Shown piece by piece: positions 1 through 9,591 of a stretch of DNA of 64,000 bases. Position 1 is the first letter of the stretch. Every line of letters begins with the position of its first letter. Where the stretch lies: assembly GCA_030278955.1 (NCBI GenBank), contig JAOANR010000004.1, positions 57,871,120 through 57,935,119 of the forward strand. The letters are read 5' to 3'. The notes below the pieces were generated by a model. That model was not told the DNA's origin and ran no database searches. It saw only the letters and a program-made list of their open reading frames with translations. The stretch comes from Hygrophila difformis (lineage: Eukaryota; Streptophyta; Magnoliopsida; Lamiales; Acanthaceae). The position numbers and the translations under genes are program-made.

Positions 1-1315
1 GTGTTCAATGTTTGGTCAGATTTTTGAATGGGGTTTCATTCACACATGACATAAACCGGTCAAATATTGTGTGACATAAAGTAAAGGGATTTTTACCCAT
101 TAATCATTGTAAGAAAAAGACTAGAACAAGGAAAAATTATTAGTAGTATTATGTTAAGTTAGAATTTTCTTGGAATTATTATTGTTGCACCATTTATATA
201 AATATAACGAATATATATTACATAATGTGTATCAGTATGATGAAATGGGTGAGAGGGAGAGAAGTCGATAGATTGCCTAGAAGGAGAGTGGGAGGAATTC
301 ATTAAAAAAAAAAAAAATCACAATTGGAAATGAGAAAGATTCAAAATAGAATGAATAAAAAGGAGAGCCTGATATATACTTACTCCGTCAAATGATATTA
401 ACATTTTATGTTTTCACGCAATCCAATGCAAATATTTAACGATTAATATCTCAATTATATAAAAGTAAAAATTATAAAAATTCAATATTCTAAAACTATG
501 TGATTAGACGAATCTAATAATAAGATCTCACTTGACTATGTTTTATCTTATGTAACTATGTTAAAAAGTCGAATCAAAGGTATTCAATGTATAATGTTTA
601 GGGTTTACTATGCCAATGTTAATATGATTAAATATTATACTTATAAGATTGAGATGAGCTATGCATAGTACACACAGCACATATTGTAAGAACTTATACT
701 AGTAAATACTACTCCTATATTTTTATGGAAATACCATATTGGAGCTTATGTTAAGGTAAACCAAACCTGCACAGCATTCGAAACAAACCGACCCACAGAG
801 GTAAATGCAAAGTTTAGTGAATAATCCAAGAAAATGAAATTAAAGTAGAGAGTGTAGGGAATTCGCAATCCCCAAGTCATTCTCTCCATCCTGCTTGGCA
901 ATGGTAATTGGGAAACTAGCTAGGGCGTCAATGTCACTACTCACTGAGTCACTGGTGTCTTACACTTTCCATCCTCCCCAGTTGAGGTCAGAAAACGACA
1001 AGTGGGTATCCTAAGACAAAGAATAACAACAGATTTCAAGACAGGGAGGACTCTTTTAACTTTTGTACAAAAATTTCACAAGAAAAAACAAATTTACTTA
1101 AATTGAAAAATTTAATGGGCACTTGTTCTCACAAATTCCATATTCCTCCTACAGGCAAAAGGACACCAAACCAGTCGCGACAAAATCCTCTCTCACGCTT
1201 AGTTCACGACGCTGCCATGTATCAAATCGTCCAACAATGACTAATCTTTTTCCCCAACTCCTTCTATTTCCCTTTTCTTTAATCTCTATTTTTCTTCTTT
1301 TTCTTTTAATACTTC
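1..1315. other. Intergenic, upstream of the SCL3-like gene
   Basis: AT-rich non-coding DNA. I see no gene here; the 65-codon reading frame at 1123-1320 is low complexity and ends in the promoter. A degenerate MITE-like stretch lies at about 383-590. The last ~300 bp should hold the SCL3 promoter. Confidence 0.6.
383..590. repeat. Degenerate Stowaway-like MITE fragment
   Basis: Begins with TACTCCGTC, as the better-preserved Stowaway-like copies in this window do, and carries their shared interior (an ATTAGACGAATCTAA-like block followed by a CACTTGACTATG block). A clear right terminal repeat is missing, so it is a remnant and its right edge is approximate. Confidence 0.45.
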
Positions 1316-1323
1316 TATAAAAT
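1316..1323 (+). promoter_or_regulatory. Candidate TATA box of the SCL3-like gene
   Basis: TATAAAAT sits just before a CT-rich tract. A start about 30 bp downstream would put transcription initiation inside that tract near 1345-1350, a common arrangement in plant promoters. Position-based inference. Confidence 0.5.
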
Positions 1324-1332
1324 TAAACAAAT

Positions 1333-1365
1333 CTCCCTCTCTCTTTCTCTCTCTCTCTCTCTCTT
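1333..1365 (+). repeat. CT-rich microsatellite at the presumed transcript start
   Basis: An almost pure CT/CTTT tract of about 33 bp, immediately downstream of the TATA-like box. CT tracts are common in plant 5' leaders, and this one probably lies at the start of the SCL3-like mRNA. Confidence 0.7.
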
Positions 1366-1743
1366 GGTTGTTTGTTTATTTAAGAAGTCTGTGGAAGAGA
1401 GATTAGGGGTTCTTGTTTGTAGCTGTACTTTGTTGGTGGATTTCGCAGAGGGCGTTTTGTGGGTTTTTGAGGAATTGAAGAAGGGGTTTGCGTATCCTGG
1501 ATTAACTGGTGAGTTTCGATTTTATTTTTTTATGAATTGCTAGGGTTTACCTATTATATATTTTTTTTTATTTGATTGGGCGGAATTTGTGTAATTGAAC
1601 CTGGTTTTGGGTTTGTGATTTGGGTTTGTGATTTGGGTTTGTTGCTTTGTTGTTTAATTTTGATGCCAATTTTTGGATCTCTGTATACGCTGTTGATTTC
1701 TAGGAACGGTGGTGCTCTCTGCGAATTTTCTACGATTGGACAA

Positions 1744-3156
1744 ATGTTTCAAGAAGACGGATCCTCGTCCGTGACTTCCTCGCCTCTCCAGATGTTTCCG
1801 ATGATGTCTTTATCCCCAAATTTGGTGTCTCCATACCCATGGCTGAAGGAACTCAAACCCGAAGAGAGGGGTTTATACCTAATCCATCTCCTGGTCACTT
1901 GCGCCAATCACGTCGCCTCCGGCAGCCTCGAAAATGCCAACATAGCCCTCGATCAAATTTCGCATCTTGCGTCCCCCGACGGGGACACGATGCAGCGAAT
2001 CGCTTCGTATTTCTCCGAGGCTCTGGCCGATAGGATCCTTAGAAACTGGCACGGTGTCTACAAGGCCTTCCATTCCACTAGAATGTCCAATGTCGCCGAA
2101 GAAGTCCTCGTCAGGAAAATGTTTTTCGATTGTCTGCCGTTTATGAAGGTCGCTTTTGTGATCACTAACCAGGCTATCATCGAGGCCATGGAAGGCGAAA
2201 AGATGGTTCACGTCATCGATTTGAACGTGACCGAACCGGCTCAGTGGTGCGCGCTCATCCGGGATTTGAGCGCCCGCCCTGAAGGACCGCCGCATTTGAG
2301 GATTACAGGGATTCACCAGCAGAAGGAGGTGCTGGATCAGATGGCGCATATATTGACAGAAGAAGCCGAAAAGTTGGATTTGCCTTTTCAATTCAACCCC
2401 GTCGTGAGCAAATTGGAAAATCTCGATATCGAAAAGCTGCGTGTCAAAACAGGGGAGGCTCTAGCGATTAGTTCGATTCTGCAGCTGCATTCCCTTCTAG
2501 CAACGAATGCCGACGCGAGATATAGGTCTCCTTCGGCGCTGATGAACACTTTTGGGATTAACCTGCAGAGGGTTGCGCAGATGAATCAGAGTACGCTCGG
2601 GGACTTGCTCGAGAAGGATATGATTAATGGCCATAGCCCGAGTAACGACTCGGCCTCTTCCTCGCCGCTATCATTAGCTTCGTCTTCGAACATCGACAGT
2701 TTCCTCAGCGCTCTATGGGGTCTTTCTCCGAAGGTTGTGGTGGTGACGGAGCAGGATTCCGATCACAATGGGAAGAACTTGATGGAGAGGTTGTCGGAGT
2801 CGTTGTACTTTTATGCTGCATTGTTCGATTGTTTGGAGTCCGCGTTGCCAAGAGCGTCTCTGGAGCGATTGAAAATGGAGAAGATGCTATTAGGGGAGGA
2901 AATTAAGAATATTATAGCATGTGAGGGAGCTGAGAGGAAACGAAGACATGAGAAGCTCGAGAAGTGGAGCCAGAGATTCGACCTGGCTGGTTTTGGGAAT
3001 GTTCCGTTGAGCTACTATGCGATGTTGCAAGCTAAGAGATTACTTCAGAGCGTTAACTGCGACGGTTATAAGATCAAGGAAGAGAACGGTTGTGTGGTGA
3101 TTTGCTGGCAAGATCGACCCCTCTTCTCAGTGTCGGCTTGGAGATTTAGGAGGTGA
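1744..3156 (+). CDS. SCL3: SCARECROW-LIKE 3-type GRAS transcriptional regulator
   Basis: Single coding exon of 470 aa. SCL3 proteins act in the nucleus with DELLA proteins in gibberellin signalling and in root endodermis patterning. The GRAS domain covers nearly the whole protein: leucine-rich region near residues 45-100, VHIID-type motif VHVID at 155-159, a PFQFNP block in the PFYRE region, and the SAW motif at the C-terminus (ending SVSAWRFRR). A Ser-rich insert (SASSSPLSLASSS) lies in the second half. I chose ATG 1744 (MFQEDG) because the in-frame extension back to 1576 crosses what looks like a 5'-UTR intron, 1509-1703, with donor CTG|GTGAG and acceptor TTTCTAG|G. No ATG precedes 1744 in the spliced leader, so the start is unambiguous if that intron is removed. 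The short N-terminus before the GRAS domain fits SCL3 rather than DELLA. Confidence 0.93.
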   Translation: MFQEDGSSSVTSSPLQMFPMMSLSPNLVSPYPWLKELKPEERGLYLIHLLVTCANHVASGSLENANIALDQISHLASPDGDTMQRIASYFSEALADRILRNWHGVYKAFHSTRMSNVAEEVLVRKMFFDCLPFMKVAFVITNQAIIEAMEGEKMVHVIDLNVTEPAQWCALIRDLSARPEGPPHLRITGIHQQKEVLDQMAHILTEEAEKLDLPFQFNPVVSKLENLDIEKLRVKTGEALAISSILQLHSLLATNADARYRSPSALMNTFGINLQRVAQMNQSTLGDLLEKDMINGHSPSNDSASSSPLSLASSSNIDSFLSALWGLSPKVVVVTEQDSDHNGKNLMERLSESLYFYAALFDCLESALPRASLERLKMEKMLLGEEIKNIIACEGAERKRRHEKLEKWSQRFDLAGFGNVPLSYYAMLQAKRLLQSVNCDGYKIKEENGCVVICWQDRPLFSVSAWRFRR

Positions 3157-3838
3157 AAAACCGTGGTTGGTTTGTTGTATTTCCCGCGCTCTTGTTTTCC
3201 CCCTTTTGTCGTCGTTTGTAGAGTAAACTTGATCCCTGATATATGCAGAGGTTTTTAGTTGTGGAATGTATGATTTTCTCTGCAGTTTGAAGCGCTCGTT
3301 TTTAGTGACTGACTTCAGTTTTTTTGTAGATATGGTTTCAATTTAACAATGCGTTTGAAAATCTATGTATCCTATGTACTCTGCAATTTTTGGCTTTCTT
3401 CAGGTCATGAAATCATTTGAAAGCCACTCTATAATGCTGCTCATTGCCTATCCCGATTGTGTAAAACCTCAAACTCTTTACATTCAGCATAATAATGATT
3501 AGTTGCAGAAAGTCCTTTTGATCGATTTGATTCTTGGCCCTTAAAATATTCGATATAATACTCTTGATCGATTGTTGGAATTAATTTATGTGTACAGAGT
3601 CCATCTGAAAGTGAATTATCTGCACGTTAAACTTGGGATTTTATGCCCAATTTTTGGAACATTTGGAAGTCCCTCCCAATACACAGGTCAACATAGTAAC
3701 AAATAAAGAAGCAATCAAACGGTAAACTGCTTGTGCAGAAGATAAGCGGCATAAACTTTTATAGCGGCGTGGATTACTGATGGCGGCGTAAACCAGGTAA
3801 AAATCTGGCGATAGCAGATGACGTTGTGTAGGATTCTT
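3157..3838. other. Convergent intergenic region between the SCL3-like and GASA genes
   Basis: Holds the 3' ends of two convergently transcribed genes. I see no further gene or repeat. Confidence 0.6.
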
Positions 3839-4591
3839 TCACGGACACTTCGGGCCGCCCCTCTTTGTCTTCCACTGGTTGTAGCAAGGGCAGAGTTGCT
3901 TGTTGCCGTATGTGCCAGGGGGCACGCACAGGCACTTTGCGCAACACTTGTTGCAGAAGAACAGGCATGGCTTCTTGTACGCCGTCTTTGAGCATCTGAC
4001 GACGCATCTTGGCGAGCACTCTGCAGAGATAAAACCACAGATCAAAAAACTGAACCAAACCACATCGACAACAGGTAAGTTTTTTTTTATTTTTAAAGTT
4101 ATAATTTTTAACGTATAGAATTAGTGTGTATAAATGTATATATGCAGTGCATCCACCTTGAGGCCTGAGGCTTCCCTCGCTGATCCCATACTGCAGCAAA
4201 AGAAAGCGGGAAAACAATATAAGTCGATGAAAAAAGATAAATTCGCCACTTATAATGAAAAGCTCCAAGTTTCGGTTTTTACTTGGACACCCCTCTGTGG
4301 ATGTGATCGAGATACTTGAAGCTTGGCAGCCAAGGCCTGCAAAATTCAGTGTTAAAAATGGAACATGTTTTGAACCGAATATGTTCTCATACAACAATGT
4401 CCACGACAAAATCGCATCTGTATTCTGCTAGGGGTTAATATTCCTTACAATGCTCCTACATGTTTGTCCTGAGTAAAATACGCGGTGCTAAAAGAAAGAT
4501 GCTAGCAGAGTATTATTACTTTTACCTGTTCTGGGGCAAGAATCGAAACAATCAGCACTAGAAACAAGAGGAAGGTTAGTTTGGGAGCCAT
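3839..4591 (-). CDS. GASA/Snakin cysteine-rich secreted peptide (gibberellin-regulated)
   Basis: Four exons on the minus strand: 4526-4591, 4283-4336, 4157-4190 and 3839-4020; together 111 aa with all phases consistent. Exon 1 encodes a hydrophobic signal peptide (MAPKLTFLLFLVLIVSILAP). A short variable linker follows, containing YGISEGSLRPQ. The last exon encodes the GASA domain with all 12 family cysteines, including CCAKCLCVPPGTYGNK and the C-terminal GGPKCP. These are small apoplastic or cell-wall peptides, often gibberellin-responsive, with roles in growth and in some cases antimicrobial activity. The linker and domain resemble the GASA subgroup ending in WKTKRGGPKCP, but I cannot assign an exact orthologue. 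Only the last exon is a long reading frame; the others were placed from splice signals. Confidence 0.9.
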
Positions 4592-4682
4592 TTCTTGCAA
4601 CGAAAGGGAGATCAAAAAAGAGAAGAACTTGGTAGTTGTTTGCTTTGGTTTGTTTGAAGCTAAGAGTGAAAATGTGGTGTAG

Positions 4683-4690
4683 TATTTATA
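4683..4690 (-). promoter_or_regulatory. Candidate TATA box of the GASA gene
   Basis: Reads TATAAATA on the minus strand, about 92 bp upstream of the GASA start codon. This would give a 5' leader of roughly 60 nt. Confidence 0.55.
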
Positions 4691-7644
4691 GACAAAGGGT
4701 CCTTCTGCCTTCAGCGCATTTCACTTCTTGAAAGGACATATATTAGAGGATTTGGTTTGGATGTCGAATCAACAGGTATTGAAGTGTTGAAATAGTGTTT
4801 TTTATGTGCTGAAGATGAGCTTTGAAGTAGTGTTTTGTACTTGTTGAAGAAGTGGATTATATGTGCCGAATGTTTTTATACAATCCAAAGACCATTAAAT
4901 ACACAGTTCACACTTTATTAACAACTAGCGCGCACACGGTCAGTACTTCACCACCGACTAAGTATCACTCATTCATCATCATATCCAAACCCTATATTAG
5001 ACACATTTGCACATGGCACAACAGTGCACCTTCTTTGAGACATGAAAGCACAAAAATGACCGTTTTGCCCCCGCCAGCCTCCACTGTCATGATCCTTTGG
5101 AGGGCCATATTTATGATAGGGCAGCAGGCAAGAAATTGGTACAAAAGAAAGCAGTAAATGTAGGGCAGGGGGAGTTTGGCTTTGGGGCAGGGTGGTGTAA
5201 TGATCCATGTGCAATCTGAGGGAGATGAAGAGGATAGGAGAAAAGGCATCACCATGTGCAGGCACATGCTGCAGCTCAATTCCAACTTTTTTTTTTTATC
5301 AAGTGATGACAAAAAGTGGAGAATTGAAAGAGAAATGGATGGATGGAAGTTGATTAGGAAGTTGGATGTGCCAAGTGGTATTTGCAATTTGTGCTGCTTC
5401 TTTTTTTTTCATTTTTTTTTTAATGAGATGGTGGGGATTTGTGGGTTTTAAGTAACAATTTTGGTATGACACGAAAGTGTTAAGAAGAATTAGTTGTGGG
5501 GTTAGATTTTGAGTTTGGTTTTTGTTGGTCCAAATTAGAAATTACTTGTCCCCAAATTCATTCAAGTTGCTTAAATAGATGGGTTGGGTTTGGGGTTTGA
5601 GGAAAGATTTTCTAACTATATTTTAATTTTATAATTTCAAAATTATTGTTTATTTATTACTACATGAATTCATAAGGACAAATCTATAGCTTTTGCCAAA
5701 TTGGATTTGGATAACATGATATGGCCCGCCACATTTTGATGGGGCAAGATTTGAGATGACAACTTGATTTCATTACCACCTTGTTAAGTGTGGCCGTGGT
5801 ATGTCGTTCAGTCGTGTTCGGTATTGAAATATTTTAAGGTTATTTTATGCTTTTCAATTTTGAAAAACAATTGCATTAATTATTTAAAGTTTTTTTCCTC
5901 AAAAAAAAAAATTATTTAGGTAATTTTTTTTCTTCAAAAAAAAATTATTTAAAGTTTTAATTTGAATTTTTTAGTGTTATTAGAAAAAAAATGTTTTGAA
6001 GTGTTTACTTTTTGAGTGCCTTTCAATAATTCAATGAATTTGGGGATGATGACTTAGGCCAAGTGGTTAAGTCTCCCACTTCCAAAGAAATGTTGTAGGC
6101 TGAATTCTCCACCAGTTTCCTATCCCTCCATTTTATTCTCCTTTTGTAATTTAATTTGTGTGGGATAGGTTCCCACTACCCTTTCTTAGCCTATAGACTG
6201 TTCAGCAAACAAAAAAAAAATCAATGAATTTGTTTCAACCCTTAAAATATATGCAAAAATACTCGATCAATATTGAAACCGAACAAATAAAAGCAAATAT
6301 ATATAGAAACATAACCATTTTTGTAAAGCATTTTTGAGTTTGAATTCTTTTTTAGTTTTATCTAGTATTATCTCCTACTTTATAAACCTTATAATTGTTC
6401 TTCATTTCAAAAGGGGAAAAAAAAAGTAACTTCTTGTAAAATTATAAGGAAATTATAGTAAATGATATTAAAAAAGAGCTGTAATTGAGACACCACAGAA
6501 AGATGTAGTAAGATTTGAAAGGTTTGAAGATTAGTGCAGTGTGGTGAAGGGCAATTGGGACAATTCTCCATCAATTCTGATGAGGCAGGCAGGCGATGGA
6601 TAGGGGCACATGCATGTTCCCTTCTCTACTTGTTGGGGATGGGGACTTTAATTGGCCCCTTCACAGACAGAACTTTGTAGTTGGAAATCAAATGCTATCA
6701 TCAAAATTTTTTTTCTTGTTAGAAAACCACTACATGCAACTTGAAACCTCTATATTCAGTAGTTCAATTAGATACATTTGCTGGAAAGTGGAAACTGGAG
6801 CAAATAACAAAAGGTCATTTCCAAATTGCAATATATCCCTACTTGCCTACTTCATTTACTCTTTTCTTTTTGTTGCTAAAGTATATGTCATATCTATCTG
6901 TGGCTAGTTGTCCATTAGCTTTTTAGCTATAATACAGTAGTAGTATAGATGTCTGGATTGACTGCTATTCTCAGTTTGAGGTTGCATTTTTTCCCCTTTC
7001 AATTTTCAATCCGCAAAAAATTTGGACAGCATTGTGTTGATTTCTGTCATTGGTCATTATGGTCAGAAAGGTGAGTCTTGATTGGTGATAGTAATCTCAG
7101 GCTCTGGCAACATGGATTAGTTATAATTTAACTTCAAACTCTACAAATTTGTTATGTATCAATATCACATTTGTATAAGTTTGCCTTTTTTTCCTTTCCA
7201 TTTTTTAATTATCAGTTTGCTTATGTATCAACATCTTGAAGCAGTTTACCAGTTTGTGTATGTATCAATATCTTAAAGCAGTTTACCAGTTTGTTTATGT
7301 ATATCTTAATCTTAAAGCACCCCATATGATAGGCCAGTGGAGTTTGGATCAATCATATCATGTCCTCTTTTCTGCCCTAAATTTAAGGGACGAACTTTCC
7401 CAACCACATTCCTGGAAATTTCAAATCCCAAAACCATAAGTTATATATATATTCCATATGGGTTCAATACAATGTGAAACTTCATAACATGAAAAATGTA
7501 TTCCTCTAAAACTTCATAACAGGAAGCAACTTTACTGTTAAGATACAAATCCTCTAAAACGTTCAAAGAATATAATTCTCGTTCAACAATCTTCTCCAGA
7601 GAAGAATGTATGGTAGCAGAAACACCAAAACCAGTGACACATTC
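4691..7644. other. Intergenic region between the GASA and UBC genes
   Basis: About 3 kb without a convincing gene. It contains one complete SINE (6043-6220), several A/T homopolymer runs, and a short near-duplication around 7220-7310 (a CAGTTTACCAGTTTGT block occurring twice). Open reading frames here, for example 4992-5387 on the minus strand, lack any recognisable domain. Confidence 0.6.
6031..6232 (+). mobile_element. tRNA-type SINE with target-site duplications
   Basis: The element body is 6043-6220 (178 bp) and ends in a run of ten A. It is flanked by perfect 12-bp direct repeats TCAATGAATTTG (6031-6042 and 6221-6232). Near the 5' end TTAGGCCAAGTGG resembles a Pol III A box and a degenerate B box follows, as expected for a tRNA-derived plant SINE. 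A 5'-truncated relative lies at 45302-45388. Confidence 0.82.
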
Positions 7645-9006
7645 CTACGCACTTGGCTTGTACAATTTCTCCACCATTTTCCTATATTCTGTATTTCCAA
7701 ACAAACCAAGGGTTATCCCCCACACCTCAAAAAGCTTAAGCCAGAAAATTTACTCAAAGAAACGAATGTTAAAGAAAGTCACAATACCTTCTTGGTTACC
7801 CCAAAGAGCTGCTGCCTGTGAGTTCAGAGGTGAGCTTATGTTTGGCTCTATCAAAACAAATATCAGAATGAAACATCAGAACGCATCTCATGTGATGGGG
7901 TAAAGGATTAGATACACAAGCTAGTTTATGTTTGGATTGTGTATTCGATTGGGGTGATATTAATTAGTAAATCCTAGTCACATTACTCTGTACATCATCT
8001 AATACTGATTGTATAAAAGGATTCTTGAAGGAATGTGTGATTAGCTAAACATTGCCAAGAAACTCATACCTCCAAGCAAACTCTGGATTGACAGCAAGAT
8101 TGTCCTCACATCATAGGCTGAAGACCACTTATCCTTTAAGAAATGGAAAACAATTAAGATACAGAGAATACAGGAGCTAATGCAAAAGCAGGGCAGTGGT
8201 ACAAACTAGTACATAGGAAAAAATGAACTCATTACATACCTGCAGTATGTCCAAGCATATATTTCCGTACACATCGACATTCGGATGGAAGCAGGCAGTC
8301 TCAAACTTAACCTTGGGAGGTTTGAAAGGGTAGTCTGATGGGAAGGCAAGGGATAACTTGTATTCAGTTCCTTCAAATACTGTTTCTTTGCTGCCGGTGA
8401 TTGTTCCTTTCCAGCAGAATATGTTGTCCTCTTCTGGGAAGGCAGATATCCCAGGACCCCCACCCATCTGCAGGCAGTTAAAAGACAATTCAATTCAGTG
8501 AACCTGATTCAATTACAAGGACGCTTTATGAAATAGTCAGATCTAGGGTTCTCACCATTAAGGCCATGAGTTCGGACTGCAACCTGTCAAATGATTCAAT
8601 AAGATTTGTTAAGGCACACACACAGGGAAAGAAAACTATAGCTATACAAAGGTCCTATTCAATTACAGAAGAAAAAACGAGCATCCAGAAACAATTATAG
8701 TTATATCGCATGTATTGATTAGATCAAAGCCATATGCATAAAGTATAGATCCAGAAACAACCCAAGAAATCAACCTTTTCACATCGGGGTTCGGAAGAAC
8801 AGTATAAAAAATGAAACCCTAAAAAGGGGATCGGGAAAGAAAAAAAATTGCTAGTGTATAAGCCTCACGTACCTCTTCAAAACAGATTGTGTATCAACGC
8901 TTTTCACAGCGGTCACCGTCTGCTTCGCTGGCGCCACGACCGGAGCCGCGACAGCAGGGGTGTTGGGGTTGCTGTCCTGGTGGCGGGCGTTGTTTGTTGT
9001 TGCCAT
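7645..9006 (-). CDS. UBC20: Ubiquitin-conjugating enzyme E2, UBC19/20 (E2-C/UBCH10) type
   Basis: Six exons: 8873-9006, 8556-8583, 8240-8467, 8070-8133, 7788-7847 and 7645-7688; together 185 aa, all phases closing. This E2 class takes activated ubiquitin on its active-site cysteine and works with the anaphase-promoting complex in the cell cycle. The N-terminal ~45 residues are a polar Ala/Thr/Asn-rich extension typical of E2-C. The UBC fold follows with [13 protein letters not shown], the HPN motif at residues 115-117 and catalytic Cys125 in GNICLDILQ. The C-terminal part includes [20 protein letters not shown] and ends [10 protein letters not shown]. Start ATG 9006 opens [10 protein letters not shown]; a longer overlapping frame (8913-9149) is a shadow. 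The symbol is by family; UBC19 and UBC20 are hard to separate by eye. Confidence 0.93.
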
Positions 9007-9591
9007 TTTTTTCCCCTCTTCCTCTGAATTAAAGCAAACGAACGGCAGAGACTAATCGACAATTCCACTATAATGCTATATGCGCAATGTCTAAAGAAGA
9101 TGGAGAAGAAGAAGAGACCGAAAGAAAGGAAATTCTTGATCGGCCTCAACCTCTAAAACCGAATTTGAGAGAGAGAATTCAGAACACTGGTACATTGAAT
9201 AGAGACGAGATATAAAAAGGAGCCGATAATTCAAAAATACCAATTTCGAACGTTGCAGTGGGTGTAACGGCTAGTTTATTACGCTCTATTAGGGTTTATT
9301 TTGCTAATATTGTAAATGGGCTGGTGGGCTAGTGGGCTGGGCTGAATGAAACTCTGTAGCCAGTCTAATTGAGCCAAGCCCAATTGAATAAGTATCCAAT
9401 GATCCAAACACCTCATCAGAAATCAGAACATAAGAGGCATAGCTGGTGCAACTGCAAGTTCATCTTACTGTCAACTGTGCTGTGGTATACATTTGCTGCA
9501 ATTAGGGTTTTCGATTTGTGAAAATATTTATGTTTCTGTCGAATTCGTGAAAGATTAACGCATTTTGAGCTAACAAATACACAAATCGATA
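9007..9591. promoter_or_regulatory. Divergent promoter region, UBC and GTF2H2
   Basis: 585 bp separate the start codons of two head-to-head genes, so this DNA must hold both promoters and 5' leaders. I did not find an unambiguous TATA box for either gene. Confidence 0.6.

Noticed and set aside
1576..1743. N-terminal extension of the SCL3-like frame
   Set aside because: It overlaps a well-formed 5'-UTR intron (1509-1703) and encodes a Gly/Leu/Cys-rich stretch unlike GRAS N-termini.
1879..2391. 170-codon frame antisense to SCL3
   Set aside because: Shadow of the GRAS coding sequence; no domain of its own.
4992..5387. 131-codon minus-strand frame
   Set aside because: Low complexity with homopolymer-encoded residues, no domain and no neighbouring exon.
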